From: Brachyspira hampsonii
GTDB taxonomy: Bacteria; Spirochaetota; Brachyspiria; Brachyspirales; Brachyspiraceae
Length of the DNA: 64,000 bases
Assembly (NCBI RefSeq): GCF_002214805.1
Contig: NZ_CP019914.1
Span: 2,914,001 to 2,978,000 of the forward strand
Direction: 5' to 3'
Numbering within the stretch: the stretch's first letter is position 1; each line of letters begins with the position of its first letter. The notes below the pieces were generated by a model. It searched no databases. It was not told the DNA's origin and saw only the letters and a list, made by a program, of their open reading frames with translations. The position numbers and the translations under genes are program-made. Below, piece after piece: positions 1 to 6,982 of the stretch.

Positions 1-574
1 CGATTTCTGCTGTCCAATCAAGATCATTTAAATCACTGTCAAGTGTAGGTATTCCTATGCTTGCATATCCGTTCATAGCAGGAATGATATTTGCTCTTTT
101 TCTTATCTGTACTGCATCATCTAAGTCTTTTATAATTTGCTTTACTAGATACTGAGGTGCTATAGTATATCCGCCGCCTTCGGCAACGCCTGCCTGAAGT
201 GTTTCTCTTATTTCTTTATCATTGCCTGATCTAAACCATCTGTCAACTTTAGCTCTTAATTCAGCTTCGTTATCATCAGCAGATGAATTGTCCAAATTAT
301 CAGCTAAATTTCTTTTATTCATAGAAGATTTAGTTTGAAGTGATAGAAGTTTATCATACCTTTCTATCTCTTTATTTCTGTTTTCTACAACCTGCATTAA
401 AGTATCTATATCATTATCCAATTTTGATATATCATCTTTTTTAATGTTTCTCTCTTCTATACTCATAGAAACATACGTTTCTCTTTTTTGCATAAGTTCA
501 TCAATAGTTATTAAAGCTAAAGCATTTTCATTTTTTAGTTTTTCTATTAAAGCTCTTAATTCTTCTGGTTTCAT
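1..574 (-). CDS. Phage major capsid protein, HK97 family (3' end beyond window)
   Basis: The leftward frame opens at the ATG at 574 (MKPEELRALIEKLKNE) and runs off the left edge, so only the N-terminal ~191 residues are visible. Residues 1-~90 are charged and helical, like the scaffolding delta domain of HK97-type capsid precursors. A Gly/Ala-rich stretch (GVAEGGGYTIAPQYL) then marks the start of the mature capsid fold, and IPTLDSD lies further on. It sits 20 bases downstream of the prohead protease, the usual order portal-protease-capsid. It would form the icosahedral shell after removal of the N-terminal domain. The family is clear; the C-terminal half cannot be judged. Confidence 0.88.
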   Translation of the reverse strand, partial: MKPEELRALIEKLKNENALALITIDELMQKRETYVSMSIEERNIKKDDISKLDNDIDTLMQVVENRNKEIERYDKLLSLQTKSSMNKRNLADNLDNSSADDNEAELRAKVDRWFRSGNDKEIRETLQAGVAEGGGYTIAPQYLVKQIIKDLDDAVQIRKRANIIPAMNGYASIGIPTLDSDLNDLDWTAEI

Positions 575-593
575 AATTTGATACTCCTTGTTG

Positions 594-1235
594 TTATTTA
601 TTTTTTATTTTTAGATATTGTATTTTTCGCTTATATTCATTAGTTCTATCTTCAAACCCGTCATTATCTACAGGTATAGGTTTATCAGGAGGTTTTGGAA
701 TATAGGCATCATTATTTTTATCTCTAACATTTGTTTCCGTATAAGCAGGAAATGTTACTAATGATATTTCATGCAAAGTAATTTCTTCTACTTCACGAAT
801 AGGCATTCCATATTCTTTTAATGTTTCTTTATTATCAAGCCAATTTTCTCTTACTACTTTGAAGCCGAAAGACATCTGCTTTATATCGCCTCTGTCCACG
901 CTTTCTTTCAAATCTCTTGCCCAAGTAGTATTTGGCAAAGAAACTTCAAAATATAAGCCCTTATCATCTTCTCTTAAAATTAATGTGCCAGAACTCTTTC
1001 TGCCTAGAACATATCTTGTATCATGTCCCCATAAACATACTTGATCATTTTCTAATAATGATTTAGTGAAAGCTCCTCTGTTTATACGCTCTCTAAATAA
1101 ATCTCCATAGAGAGGCTCACTTAAAGAATTATATACAATAGCATAGCCTCTTAATTTAAGAGGTTCACCTTCTGTGTCTGTACTTTTTTGAATCTTAATA
1201 TCTATACTTCTAATTTCATTATTACTTGCTGGCAT
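594..1235 (-). CDS. Phage prohead protease, HK97 family
   Basis: A 213-residue caudoviral prohead serine protease that should cleave the capsid delta domain and itself during maturation. Recognisable blocks are LRGYAIVYNSLSEPLYG, ERINRGAFTKSL, CLWGHDTRYVLGR (probable catalytic His) and IKQMSFGFKV (probable Ser). The start at 1235 (MPASNN) is preferred because GAAGAGG lies about 9 bases upstream. The same frame is open to 1268, but that start has no clear ribosome site. It overlaps the end of portal by 14 bases, implying translational coupling. The last ~40 residues are Pro/Asp/Lys-rich and probably disordered. Confidence 0.9.
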   Translation of the reverse strand: MPASNNEIRSIDIKIQKSTDTEGEPLKLRGYAIVYNSLSEPLYGDLFRERINRGAFTKSLLENDQVCLWGHDTRYVLGRKSSGTLILREDDKGLYFEVSLPNTTWARDLKESVDRGDIKQMSFGFKVVRENWLDNKETLKEYGMPIREVEEITLHEISLVTFPAYTETNVRDKNNDAYIPKPPDKPIPVDNDGFEDRTNEYKRKIQYLKIKNK

Positions 1236-2520
1236 CTTTATATTCCTCTTCTGATTTTTTATTTTCATTATTATTTATATTAAAGTCTTGATTGCTCTCA
1301 TTTTCTGAAGTTTCACCGAATAGGTGCCTTTCGGCATAAACTGTTTTTATTGGTCTTATTTGCTGACTGCAGAAATACTCATCTCCGTATTCATCTTCTA
1401 CTTCGTTAAGGTTTTCCAGTATCCGCCATTCATTTCTAGTAAGAACACCATTATTTAATTTTATTTGGTTAGCCTGCTGCCTTGTAAGAGTATCGCCTCT
1501 CAAAAGTCCGTCTAAATTAAACTCTATATTATATTTTTTTCTTTCTAAATTATTTAATAAATAGCCATTCAATGCTTTTTCTATACGAACGCACCACGGT
1601 CTTATTGTGTGCGTTACAAACTCTATACTTTGATGCTCTATATTATTATTTGTACTTCTGCTTAAATCTCCTATAAGATGAGGAGGTACACGGAACACTC
1701 GGCATATTTCTTCTACTGAAAATCTTCTGCTTTCTAAAAACTGAGCATCTGACAAGTTCATTGTTATAGGATCTATTTTCATTCCTTCTTCAAGGACAAC
1801 GATACCTTTTTCCCAAGCCTCTCTGAAACTTTCTTTTAAATTCCTTTTAGCATCTGCACTTAATTTATCTGGATGTGAAATTATTGGAACTTTTTTAACT
1901 CCATTAGAAAAGAAATCTAATGCGAAATTATCTTGATAAAGTCCTGTGGTTATTTGCTTACGCATCATAGCTATTGGACTATATCCTATCACTCCGTTCC
2001 ATCCAAGTCCTGCTATATGCATAACTTGAGACGGAGATAAAGTAATTATTTCTCCATCATCTGAATATTCAAACATTTTATTTCCGTTTGAATCTCTATA
2101 TATTTTAATCTTATTTGAATCTATTAGATAAAGTTCTGTTACTCTGTTGAAATTATCTCTTACTACTTCTACAAAGCCGTTGCCTTGCAGAAGTATTTGA
2201 GTGATTAGACTTTCTATAAATGATACTGATGTGCATTCTTCATTAGGAGCGTCATGCAATAATCTATATAAAGAATGATCTTTAGCTTTTATTTTATTAT
2301 TTCCATTTACTTTATATACAAAAAGCGGTAAAGTAGCTATTGTTTCAGCAATAACTCTCACGCATGCAAATACTGTAGAAAAAGTTAAAGCAGTATTTGG
2401 ATTGACTGCTGATAAAGTTTTATCATTTTGAATTGATAAAAAATTACTGCTATCAATATAGCTGAAATCAGGAAACAGCCATTTTTTTATATAATTCCTT
2501 ATATTTTTTATTACAGACAT
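1222..2520 (-). CDS. Phage portal protein, HK97/SPP1-like
   Basis: A 432-residue portal protein that forms the dodecameric DNA channel at one capsid vertex and docks terminase. Typical blocks are PNTALTFSTVFACVRVIAET, GNGFVEVVRDNFNRVTELYL, VMHIAGLGWNGVIGYSPI, and FRVPPHLIGDLSRSTNNNIE near the C-terminal third. The start at 2520 (MSVIKNIRNY) is chosen because the frame further upstream to 2613 encodes only a Lys/Ile/Tyr-rich stretch unlike portal proteins. No strong ribosome site is visible. It is transcribed leftwards into protease and capsid, but faces away from the terminase genes; in most HK97-like phages it lies directly downstream of terL. Confidence 0.9.
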   Translation of the reverse strand: MSVIKNIRNYIKKWLFPDFSYIDSSNFLSIQNDKTLSAVNPNTALTFSTVFACVRVIAETIATLPLFVYKVNGNNKIKAKDHSLYRLLHDAPNEECTSVSFIESLITQILLQGNGFVEVVRDNFNRVTELYLIDSNKIKIYRDSNGNKMFEYSDDGEIITLSPSQVMHIAGLGWNGVIGYSPIAMMRKQITTGLYQDNFALDFFSNGVKKVPIISHPDKLSADAKRNLKESFREAWEKGIVVLEEGMKIDPITMNLSDAQFLESRRFSVEEICRVFRVPPHLIGDLSRSTNNNIEHQSIEFVTHTIRPWCVRIEKALNGYLLNNLERKKYNIEFNLDGLLRGDTLTRQQANQIKLNNGVLTRNEWRILENLNEVEDEYGDEYFCSQQIRPIKTVYAERHLFGETSENESNQDFNINNNENKKSEEEYKDASK

Positions 2521-2541
2521 ATATATATAAAAAAAAATATA

Positions 2542-2580
2542 AGGAAATATAAGTTTTATTTTATATTTCCTATTTTTTTT
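2542..2580. terminator. AT-rich hairpin between divergent portal and terS
   Basis: A perfect 11-bp inverted repeat (2542-2552 with 2561-2571, 8-base loop) is followed on the + strand by A and eight T, and on the - strand by a long T tract after a few bases. It resembles a bidirectional intrinsic terminator but lies between two divergent genes. It may instead insulate or attenuate the leader of one of them. Confidence 0.45.
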
Positions 2581-2651
2581 AATGTATTTATAGTCATAAA
2601 TTATTATATTCATTACTATTTAATGAGCATTATTTTTTAATGGAGTCTATT

Positions 2652-3050
2652 ATGCAAAATAAAAATGATAAAAAAAGATATAAAATACAAGCTCCTCCTA
2701 ATTATTTTAATAAATATTCTATAAAAAAATGGAAAGAACTTGCACCTATCTTTTCCGAAAAAAATATGCTCGGACCTGCTGACATATCAGCTTTTGAGCT
2801 TTTATGTCTTCATTACGGCGATGCTATGAATCTTTATGAGGCTATGATTAATGAAGGAGGTTCTATAGCTGGTTATTTATCAGGTAAAAACTCTCAGACT
2901 ATGGGAGAATATTTAGCTTACCATAAAGCTATAACGGCATATCATAAAATGCTTACTGAGTTTGGTTTAACGCCTGCTTCCAAAAAGAAAGTATCATCTC
3001 CTGAAACTGTGGAGGAAGAAGATGTTTTATCAAAAATGCTTAATCAATAG
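2652..3050 (+). CDS. Phage terminase small subunit, P27 family
   Basis: 132 residues. Typical P27-family features are an N-terminal P-rich DNA-binding arm, then the helical block YSIKKWKELAPIFSEKNML, FELLCLHYGDAMNLYEAM, and the SGYLSGKNSQTMGEYLAYHK-like segment. It recognises phage DNA and hands it to the large subunit. The start at 2652 (MQNKNDKKRY) is preferred over the ATG at 2640 because GGAG lies 6 bases before it and nothing resembles a ribosome site before 2640. It is followed by terL after 85 bases. Confidence 0.85.
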   Translation: MQNKNDKKRYKIQAPPNYFNKYSIKKWKELAPIFSEKNMLGPADISAFELLCLHYGDAMNLYEAMINEGGSIAGYLSGKNSQTMGEYLAYHKAITAYHKMLTEFGLTPASKKKVSSPETVEEEDVLSKMLNQ

Positions 3051-3069
3051 ATTAATAAAAAGTTTTGAG

Positions 3070-3095
3070 CTTCTTTATTGTTTACAATAAAGAGG
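3070..3095 (+). other. Hairpin between terS and terL
   Basis: A 9-bp perfect stem (3072-3080 with 3085-3093) closes on a TTTA tetraloop and extends by a G-T and a C-G pair. No T-run follows, so it is not a standard terminator. It could be a processing or stability element or a site for DNA packaging proteins. Function is not shown by the sequence. Confidence 0.4.
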
Positions 3096-3135
3096 ATGAA
3101 CCGCTTGAAAAAATGATAAATGGTTAAATAATATA

Positions 3136-4908
3136 ATGTATACCTATGAAGAATATATCAATAAAGTTATAAATAAAGAATTACCAGTATGTCAAGCTGC
3201 TTTTTTATCTGTAAAAAGGCATTTGGACGATATTGAAAAATCAAAAAATAATGATTATCCTTTTTATTTTGATGAGAACGAAGCTAAACGTCCTATCATG
3301 TTCATACAATCTTTAGTACATACAAAAGGAGAATGGGCTAATCATAATATTATATTAGAGTCTTGGGAACAGTTTATAATAGCAAGTATATTCGGATGGA
3401 GAAGAAAAGAAAATAAACTCAGACGTTACAAAAAAGCATACGTTCAGGTAAGCCGAAAAAATGGAAAAACTACTTTTGCATCTGGAATTGGTAATTATTG
3501 TTTTTTCTGCGATAGTCCTGCAGAGGCTGGTGTCGAAATATATTATATAGCTACGAAAAAAGATCAAGCGAAAATTGCATGGAGTGAAAGCGAAAGGCAA
3601 ATAAGAAAAGCAAAAGCTCTTAATAAAGAAGCGATTACATATAAACAAACTTCTACGATTACAAAGAAAAAAGATACTGCCTCAAAATCCAAACCATTAG
3701 GACAGGACAGCAACACTGAAGACGGATTAAATCCGCATTTAGTGATAGTAGATGAATATCATGCACATCCTGATAATGAATTATTAAATGTTCTTGAATC
3801 TGGAATGGGAGCTAGAAGGCAGCCGCTTGTATTTATAATTACTACTGCTGGTTTTGATAAATCGGCAGTATGTTTTTCTGAATATGAATATGCAAAGCAA
3901 ATATTAAAAGGTTCATTAAATAATGATGAATATTTTACAATAATATATGAGCCTGACGACATCAATGATATTTGGGTATTTATGTCAGAATATAAAGAAA
4001 AATTGACAAAAAAAGAGGATATTTCAAAGCAGGAAGAATTAATAAATAAAATTATTTTTCAAGCTAATCCTAACATAAATATTTCTGTAAAAGACAGTTA
4101 CCTAAAATCTAGGCTTTTGGAAGGACTAGATAAGCCTATTCAGCGAACTGATATACTTACAAAAAACTTGAATGTTTGGACACAGGCAAGCGAGGTTTGG
4201 ATATCTTCTGACAGATGGATTAAATCTTATTTACATCAAAATATAAATATAAATGAATTAAAAGGCAGGAAAGCCTGCATAGGTTTGGATTTAGCAACTA
4301 CAAGAGATATAGCAGCTTATGTTTTATGTTTTGATTCTATTGATAATGGTCCGTATATACTTTTGCCTCGCTTCTTTATGCCTAAAGAAAATATAAGGCA
4401 GCGTTCTAAAGAGGACAGAGTACCTTATGAATTATGGGCTTCGCAAGGTTTAATTACTTTAACAAGCGGTGATATAATAGATTTTGATGTAATAGAATCT
4501 TCAATCTTAAATGATGCGAAAGATTTTGAAATTATAGAAATAGGCTATGACCCTTGGAAAGCTATTGAAATAGTCACTCATTTGAAAAAAGAAGGGTTAA
4601 AAATGACAGATATAAGACAATCTTTTGCAGTCGGCGGTTTATCTGAAGGAACTTCTTTATTTGAAAAAACTATAGATGAACGTAAACTTTTACATGGTAA
4701 TAATGCTGTTCTTAATTGGATGATAAGCTGCTGTGAAGTAAGAACAGACGGCAGGGATAATTATCTTCCTACTAAGCCTGATAGGCAAAGATCACGTAAA
4801 AGAATTGATGGTGTTGTAGCCTCCATTATGGCTCTTCATAGAGTGATTAAAAATCATTTTGAAGATACTAAAAGTATTTATGAAACTGAAGGCGTTTTTA
4901 TATTATAA
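3136..4908 (+). CDS. Phage terminase large subunit
   Basis: A 590-residue packaging ATPase and nuclease. The ATPase half shows Walker A SRKNGKT at residues 106-112 and Walker B LVIVDEYHAH at 202-211. The nuclease half begins around GLDLATTRDIAA at 383-394, with a first acidic metal ligand in LDLA. WDPWK-like GYDPWKA and DGVVASIMALHRV lie near the C-terminus, as in Terminase_1/HK97-type enzymes. Length is normal and the frame is intact. It is transcribed with terS, away from portal. Confidence 0.93.
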   Translation: MYTYEEYINKVINKELPVCQAAFLSVKRHLDDIEKSKNNDYPFYFDENEAKRPIMFIQSLVHTKGEWANHNIILESWEQFIIASIFGWRRKENKLRRYKKAYVQVSRKNGKTTFASGIGNYCFFCDSPAEAGVEIYYIATKKDQAKIAWSESERQIRKAKALNKEAITYKQTSTITKKKDTASKSKPLGQDSNTEDGLNPHLVIVDEYHAHPDNELLNVLESGMGARRQPLVFIITTAGFDKSAVCFSEYEYAKQILKGSLNNDEYFTIIYEPDDINDIWVFMSEYKEKLTKKEDISKQEELINKIIFQANPNINISVKDSYLKSRLLEGLDKPIQRTDILTKNLNVWTQASEVWISSDRWIKSYLHQNININELKGRKACIGLDLATTRDIAAYVLCFDSIDNGPYILLPRFFMPKENIRQRSKEDRVPYELWASQGLITLTSGDIIDFDVIESSILNDAKDFEIIEIGYDPWKAIEIVTHLKKEGLKMTDIRQSFAVGGLSEGTSLFEKTIDERKLLHGNNAVLNWMISCCEVRTDGRDNYLPTKPDRQRSRKRIDGVVASIMALHRVIKNHFEDTKSIYETEGVFIL

Positions 4909-5096
4909 TAATATCACTAATTTTATCAGTACCCCCTAATAAAAAAATTATCGCCATGCACAAAAGACTCCCCACTCGTTGCACCGAGTAAAAGCCTGTA
5001 GAGATTTTAACCACCCCCGCCAATCAAATATAAATCAGTTATAATTCATATTAAGAAAAAAATTAAAATAAACTATTATTTTTTGTAGAAAAAGTA
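4909..5096. other. Intergenic stretch after terL, locally C-rich
   Basis: No gene is seen. The stretch 4931-5025 has C-runs (at 4932, 4970 and 5011) and more GC than its surroundings. It contains a small hairpin, 5-bp arms 4974-4978 and 4985-4989 around TTGCAC. TTATCGCCATG at 4948-4958 resembles the right arm of the two Xer-like sites described below, without a matching left arm. A packaging (cos) site is conceivable but not supported by any recognised motif. Confidence 0.3.
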
Positions 5097-5124
5097 TTGA
5101 CAAAATCATCAAGTGTGGTATAAT
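5097..5124 (+). promoter_or_regulatory. Perfect consensus sigma-70-type promoter of the small toxin-like gene
   Basis: TTGACA at 5097-5102 and TATAAT at 5119-5124 are separated by 16 bases. Transcription would start near 5131, about 27 bases before the ATG at 5158, which is preceded by AAGGAGG. Confidence 0.85.
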
Positions 5125-5157
5125 ATAATTAATCCTAAAGAAATGAAGGAGGTAATT

Positions 5158-5244
5158 ATGGAAGTCTTAACTTTCATAGCTACAATTATTGATATCCTGA
5201 CACTTATCGTAATTGTGGTTAAGCTAATAAAAATTAAAAAATAA
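5158..5244 (+). CDS. 28-residue hydrophobic peptide, candidate type I toxin
   Basis: A small gene with the sequence MEVLTFIATI-IDILTLIVIV-VKLIKIKK: one membrane helix (about residues 4-21) and a basic tail. It has a perfect promoter (5097-5124) and a strong ribosome site (AAGGAGG at 5146-5152, 5-base spacing). Bases 5153-5166, covering the start codon, can pair with 5291-5304 downstream (13 of 14 Watson-Crick plus one G-U). A consensus promoter on the opposite strand (5307-5334) would make an antisense RNA into this gene. The size, topology and convergent arrangement match par/Fst-like and other type I toxins. That toxicity is real is inference. Confidence 0.7.
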   Translation: MEVLTFIATIIDILTLIVIVVKLIKIKK

Positions 5245-5300
5245 TTTTTATTAGTTACGAAAGGGAGCTAAGTTAGCCGACTTGGCTCCTGACTTCCATA
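5224..5300 (-). ncRNA. Candidate antisense antitoxin RNA
   Basis: RNA starting near 5300 from the leftward consensus promoter at 5307-5334. Its 5' end carries the same start-region sequence as the toxin message (a copy of TAA(T/C)TATGGAAGTC), followed by a hairpin (arms 5280-5289 and 5264-5273) and a weak CTTTC tail. It then overlaps a perfect 13-bp inverted repeat (5224-5236 with 5242-5254) lying over the last codons and stop of the peptide gene. It would be fully complementary to the toxin 3' region. The 3' end is not defined, since no long T-run follows either hairpin. Confidence 0.55.
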
Positions 5301-5304
5301 GTTA
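5264..5304 (+). promoter_or_regulatory. Hairpin plus fold-back element 3' of the toxin-like gene
   Basis: Arms 5264-5273 and 5280-5289 form a 10-bp stem with one G-T pair and a TAGCCG loop. Immediately after it, 5291-5304 is complementary to the toxin start region 5153-5166. In the full-length message this would hide the start codon, as long-range 5'-3' pairing does in several type I toxin mRNAs. Confidence 0.6.
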
Positions 5305-5306
5305 AT

Positions 5307-5334
5307 ATTATATACATTATGAAGGAGTTGTCAA
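5307..5334 (-). promoter_or_regulatory. Perfect consensus promoter, leftward, antisense to the toxin-like gene
   Basis: Read on the - strand, TTGACA (5334-5329) and TATAAT (5312-5307) are separated by 16 bases. It faces the promoter at 5097-5124. It overlaps the ribosome site of the next rightward gene (GAAGGAG at 5321-5327), so transcription in the two directions may interfere. Confidence 0.75.
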
Positions 5335-5335
5335 G

Positions 5336-5434
5336 ATGTTAACAACTGTAAATGCAATATTATCTGTAGTATCATTATCACTTAATATAGTAGTATTAGT
5401 TCTTTTATTAAAAAGAGGTCATAATAATGGATAA
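5336..5434 (+). CDS. 32-residue single-pass membrane peptide
   Basis: The sequence MLTTVNAILS-VVSLSLNIVV-LVLLLKRGHN-NG has one membrane helix (about residues 5-25) and a short positively charged tail. GAAGGAG lies 8 bases before the ATG. Its end overlaps the start of the RHH gene at 5427 by 8 bases, so the two are probably translated together. It has the same size and topology as the 28-residue peptide just upstream but is not obviously its copy. It may be a second toxin, a holin-like peptide or a membrane anchor for the RHH protein. The family is not recognised. Confidence 0.6.
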   Translation: MLTTVNAILSVVSLSLNIVVLVLLLKRGHNNG

Positions 5435-5648
5435 TAAAAAAAATAGCTGGGGTGGTGCTAGAGCAAATACAGGCGGAGCTCGTGAAGGTTCAGGCAGAAA
5501 AAGAATAACAGAAGATAGGCTTGACATTAAATTATATATGCGTGTTAGTGAAAAAGAACAGCTCCTAATAAAAGAAAAAGCAGAACAGAATAATGTCAGT
5601 GTATCTCAATATATTAGAGATGCTGTATTAAAAGAATTAAATATATAA
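5427..5648 (+). CDS. Ribbon-helix-helix protein (CopG/MobC-like)
   Basis: 73 residues. The N-terminal third is a Gly/Ala/Arg repeat (WGGARANTGGAREGSGRKR) of the kind seen before RHH domains in phage and plasmid proteins. Residues ~33-71 form the RHH unit: strand LDIKLYMRVS, helix EKEQLLIKEKAEQN, turn NVSVSQ, helix YIRDAVLKEL. It should bind DNA as a dimer. It overlaps the membrane peptide gene upstream, and its stop lies 14 bases before the Xer-like site at 5663. It may regulate the accessory block or act as a recombination accessory factor; no target is shown. Confidence 0.7.
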   Translation: MDNKKNSWGGARANTGGAREGSGRKRITEDRLDIKLYMRVSEKEQLLIKEKAEQNNVSVSQYIRDAVLKELNI

Positions 5649-5662
5649 TTTATTAATTATAG

Positions 5663-5691
5663 GTGTTGCGATAATAAAGGTTATCGTAGTC
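5663..5691. other. Xer/dif-like core site A, left of the ABC-3C genes
   Basis: The left arm TGTTGCGATAA (5664-5674), a 6-base centre TAAAGG and the right arm TTATCGTAGTC (5681-5691) have the architecture of Xer-type sites: 11-base arms ending ATAA and beginning TTAT around 6 bases. The left arm plus the preceding G is identical over 12 bases to site B at 8945-8956. An alternative reading is an imperfect stem-loop in RNA. Confidence 0.5.
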
Positions 5692-5739
5692 CTTATATAA
5701 ATAATTATATTAACTAGTTTAATTTTATAAAGATTAATT

Positions 5740-6711
5740 ATGATAATTGAAGAGAAAAAAGCTATATGTTTATTGCAATTTAGGCAAAGGTTATTATTTA
5801 GTAGTGGTCAAGAATTTGAGAATTTATTTACAACTTTAATGTATTTACTATATCCTAATGATTTTCAACAAGTAAAACCGCAAGGAAGGTATGGAGATGG
5901 TGGTAATGATGGATATATAAAAGGACAAGGTATATATTTTCAAGTATATTCTCCCGAAAAAATAGATCCAAAAAATACTAATAAAATAAAGAAAAAAATA
6001 GAGAAAGATTTAGAAAAATTAATAAATAATTGGGATAATTTAGAAAAAATTAAAGAATATAATTTTGTTTTTAATGATAATTTTGAAAATATAGATTTAA
6101 CTACAAATCAATTTTTTATAGAATTACAAAATAAATATCAAAATATTGATATTAATATAAAAACTTCACACTGGATTATTAACAAGTTTGCAGATTTATC
6201 ACTAGAAAAGCAGTTATATATACTAGAGCATATTCCATTAAATATTGAAGGTTTTGATTTTATAAAATTAGATCTATTTGGAAATGTAATAAAATACATA
6301 ATTAATAATATTCAAATACCAAATAATATACATAGTATATTAGAAGCACCAGATTTTGATGAAAAAATAAAAGTTAATGGATTAAAAGATTTTAAAATAT
6401 TACTACAAAATGCATATTTACAAACTAATATTTTGGATGATTTTTATAAATCAAATCCAGAAGATAAAATGATATTGCAAAAAAAAGTTATAAATTTATA
6501 TAAAGAAGAGCTATATAATTCTATAAATTATACTTCATTAGATAGTGTATTTTATAAAATATCATATAGAATGATTCCTAATATAGAGGAATATAATAAT
6601 TTAAGTAATATAAATAAAAAAAATATTATGGAGTCCATATATGTTATTTTAGCATATTTTTTTCAGGTATGTGATATTGGTAAAGCACCTGATAAATTTA
6701 ATAAAAACTAA
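5740..6711 (+). CDS. ABC-3C system effector: REase-like domain plus ABC-3C C-terminal domain
   Basis: 323 residues. Residues ~20-100 look like the restriction-endonuclease fold used by ABC-3C effectors: SSGQEFENLF with E25/E27, DFQQVKPQGRYGDGGNDGY with acidic D53 and D57, then YFQVYSPEK with a Q-x-Y in place of E-x-K. Residues ~195-320 (APDFDEKIKVNGLKDFKILL onward) are helical and fit the ABC-3C C-terminal domain that couples the effector to the ATPase. It is followed after 22 bases by the middle component and then the DUF2326 ATPase, all rightward. The predicted role is nucleic-acid cleavage on sensing invasion. Coding is more AT-rich than in host genes. Confidence 0.72.
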   Translation: MIIEEKKAICLLQFRQRLLFSSGQEFENLFTTLMYLLYPNDFQQVKPQGRYGDGGNDGYIKGQGIYFQVYSPEKIDPKNTNKIKKKIEKDLEKLINNWDNLEKIKEYNFVFNDNFENIDLTTNQFFIELQNKYQNIDINIKTSHWIINKFADLSLEKQLYILEHIPLNIEGFDFIKLDLFGNVIKYIINNIQIPNNIHSILEAPDFDEKIKVNGLKDFKILLQNAYLQTNILDDFYKSNPEDKMILQKKVINLYKEELYNSINYTSLDSVFYKISYRMIPNIEEYNNLSNINKKNIMESIYVILAYFFQVCDIGKAPDKFNKN

Positions 6712-6733
6712 AATTTTATTTATAGGAGTAATT

Positions 6734-6982
6734 ATGGCAATATTACCAAATAAACATTTAAAAATGTATGAAAGCTTGATATTTTTATCAGGTCTTATTC
6801 TAAAGATGTTATCTAATCCAACAAGTATCGAGAATATTTGGCAAAATGTTAATAAAATTAATAAAAATAAAAAATATAATACTATTTATTCCTTTGATAA
6901 AGTTATAAAAGCTGTAGATATGCTTTATATAATAGGATTAATTAATATAAATAAAGATGGGTTATTAGAAAAATGCGATTAA
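6734..6982 (+). CDS. ABC-3C system middle component (MC6-like)
   Basis: 82 residues starting MAILPNKHLKMYESLIFLSG. The order LPNKH, SLIFLSGLILKMLSNPTSIENIW, and a winged-helix-like end YSFDKVIKAVDMLYIIGLI matches the small middle component that links effector and ATPase in ABC-3C systems. The ATG at 6734 is chosen because TAGGAG lies 5 bases upstream. An in-frame ATG at 6671 inside the effector gene has none. Its stop overlaps the ATPase start by 10 bases, so the two proteins are probably made in fixed ratio. Confidence 0.7.
   Translation: MAILPNKHLKMYESLIFLSGLILKMLSNPTSIENIWQNVNKINKNKKYNTIYSFDKVIKAVDMLYIIGLININKDGLLEKCD

Noticed and set aside
2521-2613. N-terminal extension of the portal protein
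   Set aside because: The added 31 residues are a Lys/Ile/Tyr-rich translation of an A/T-tract and hairpin, unlike portal proteins.
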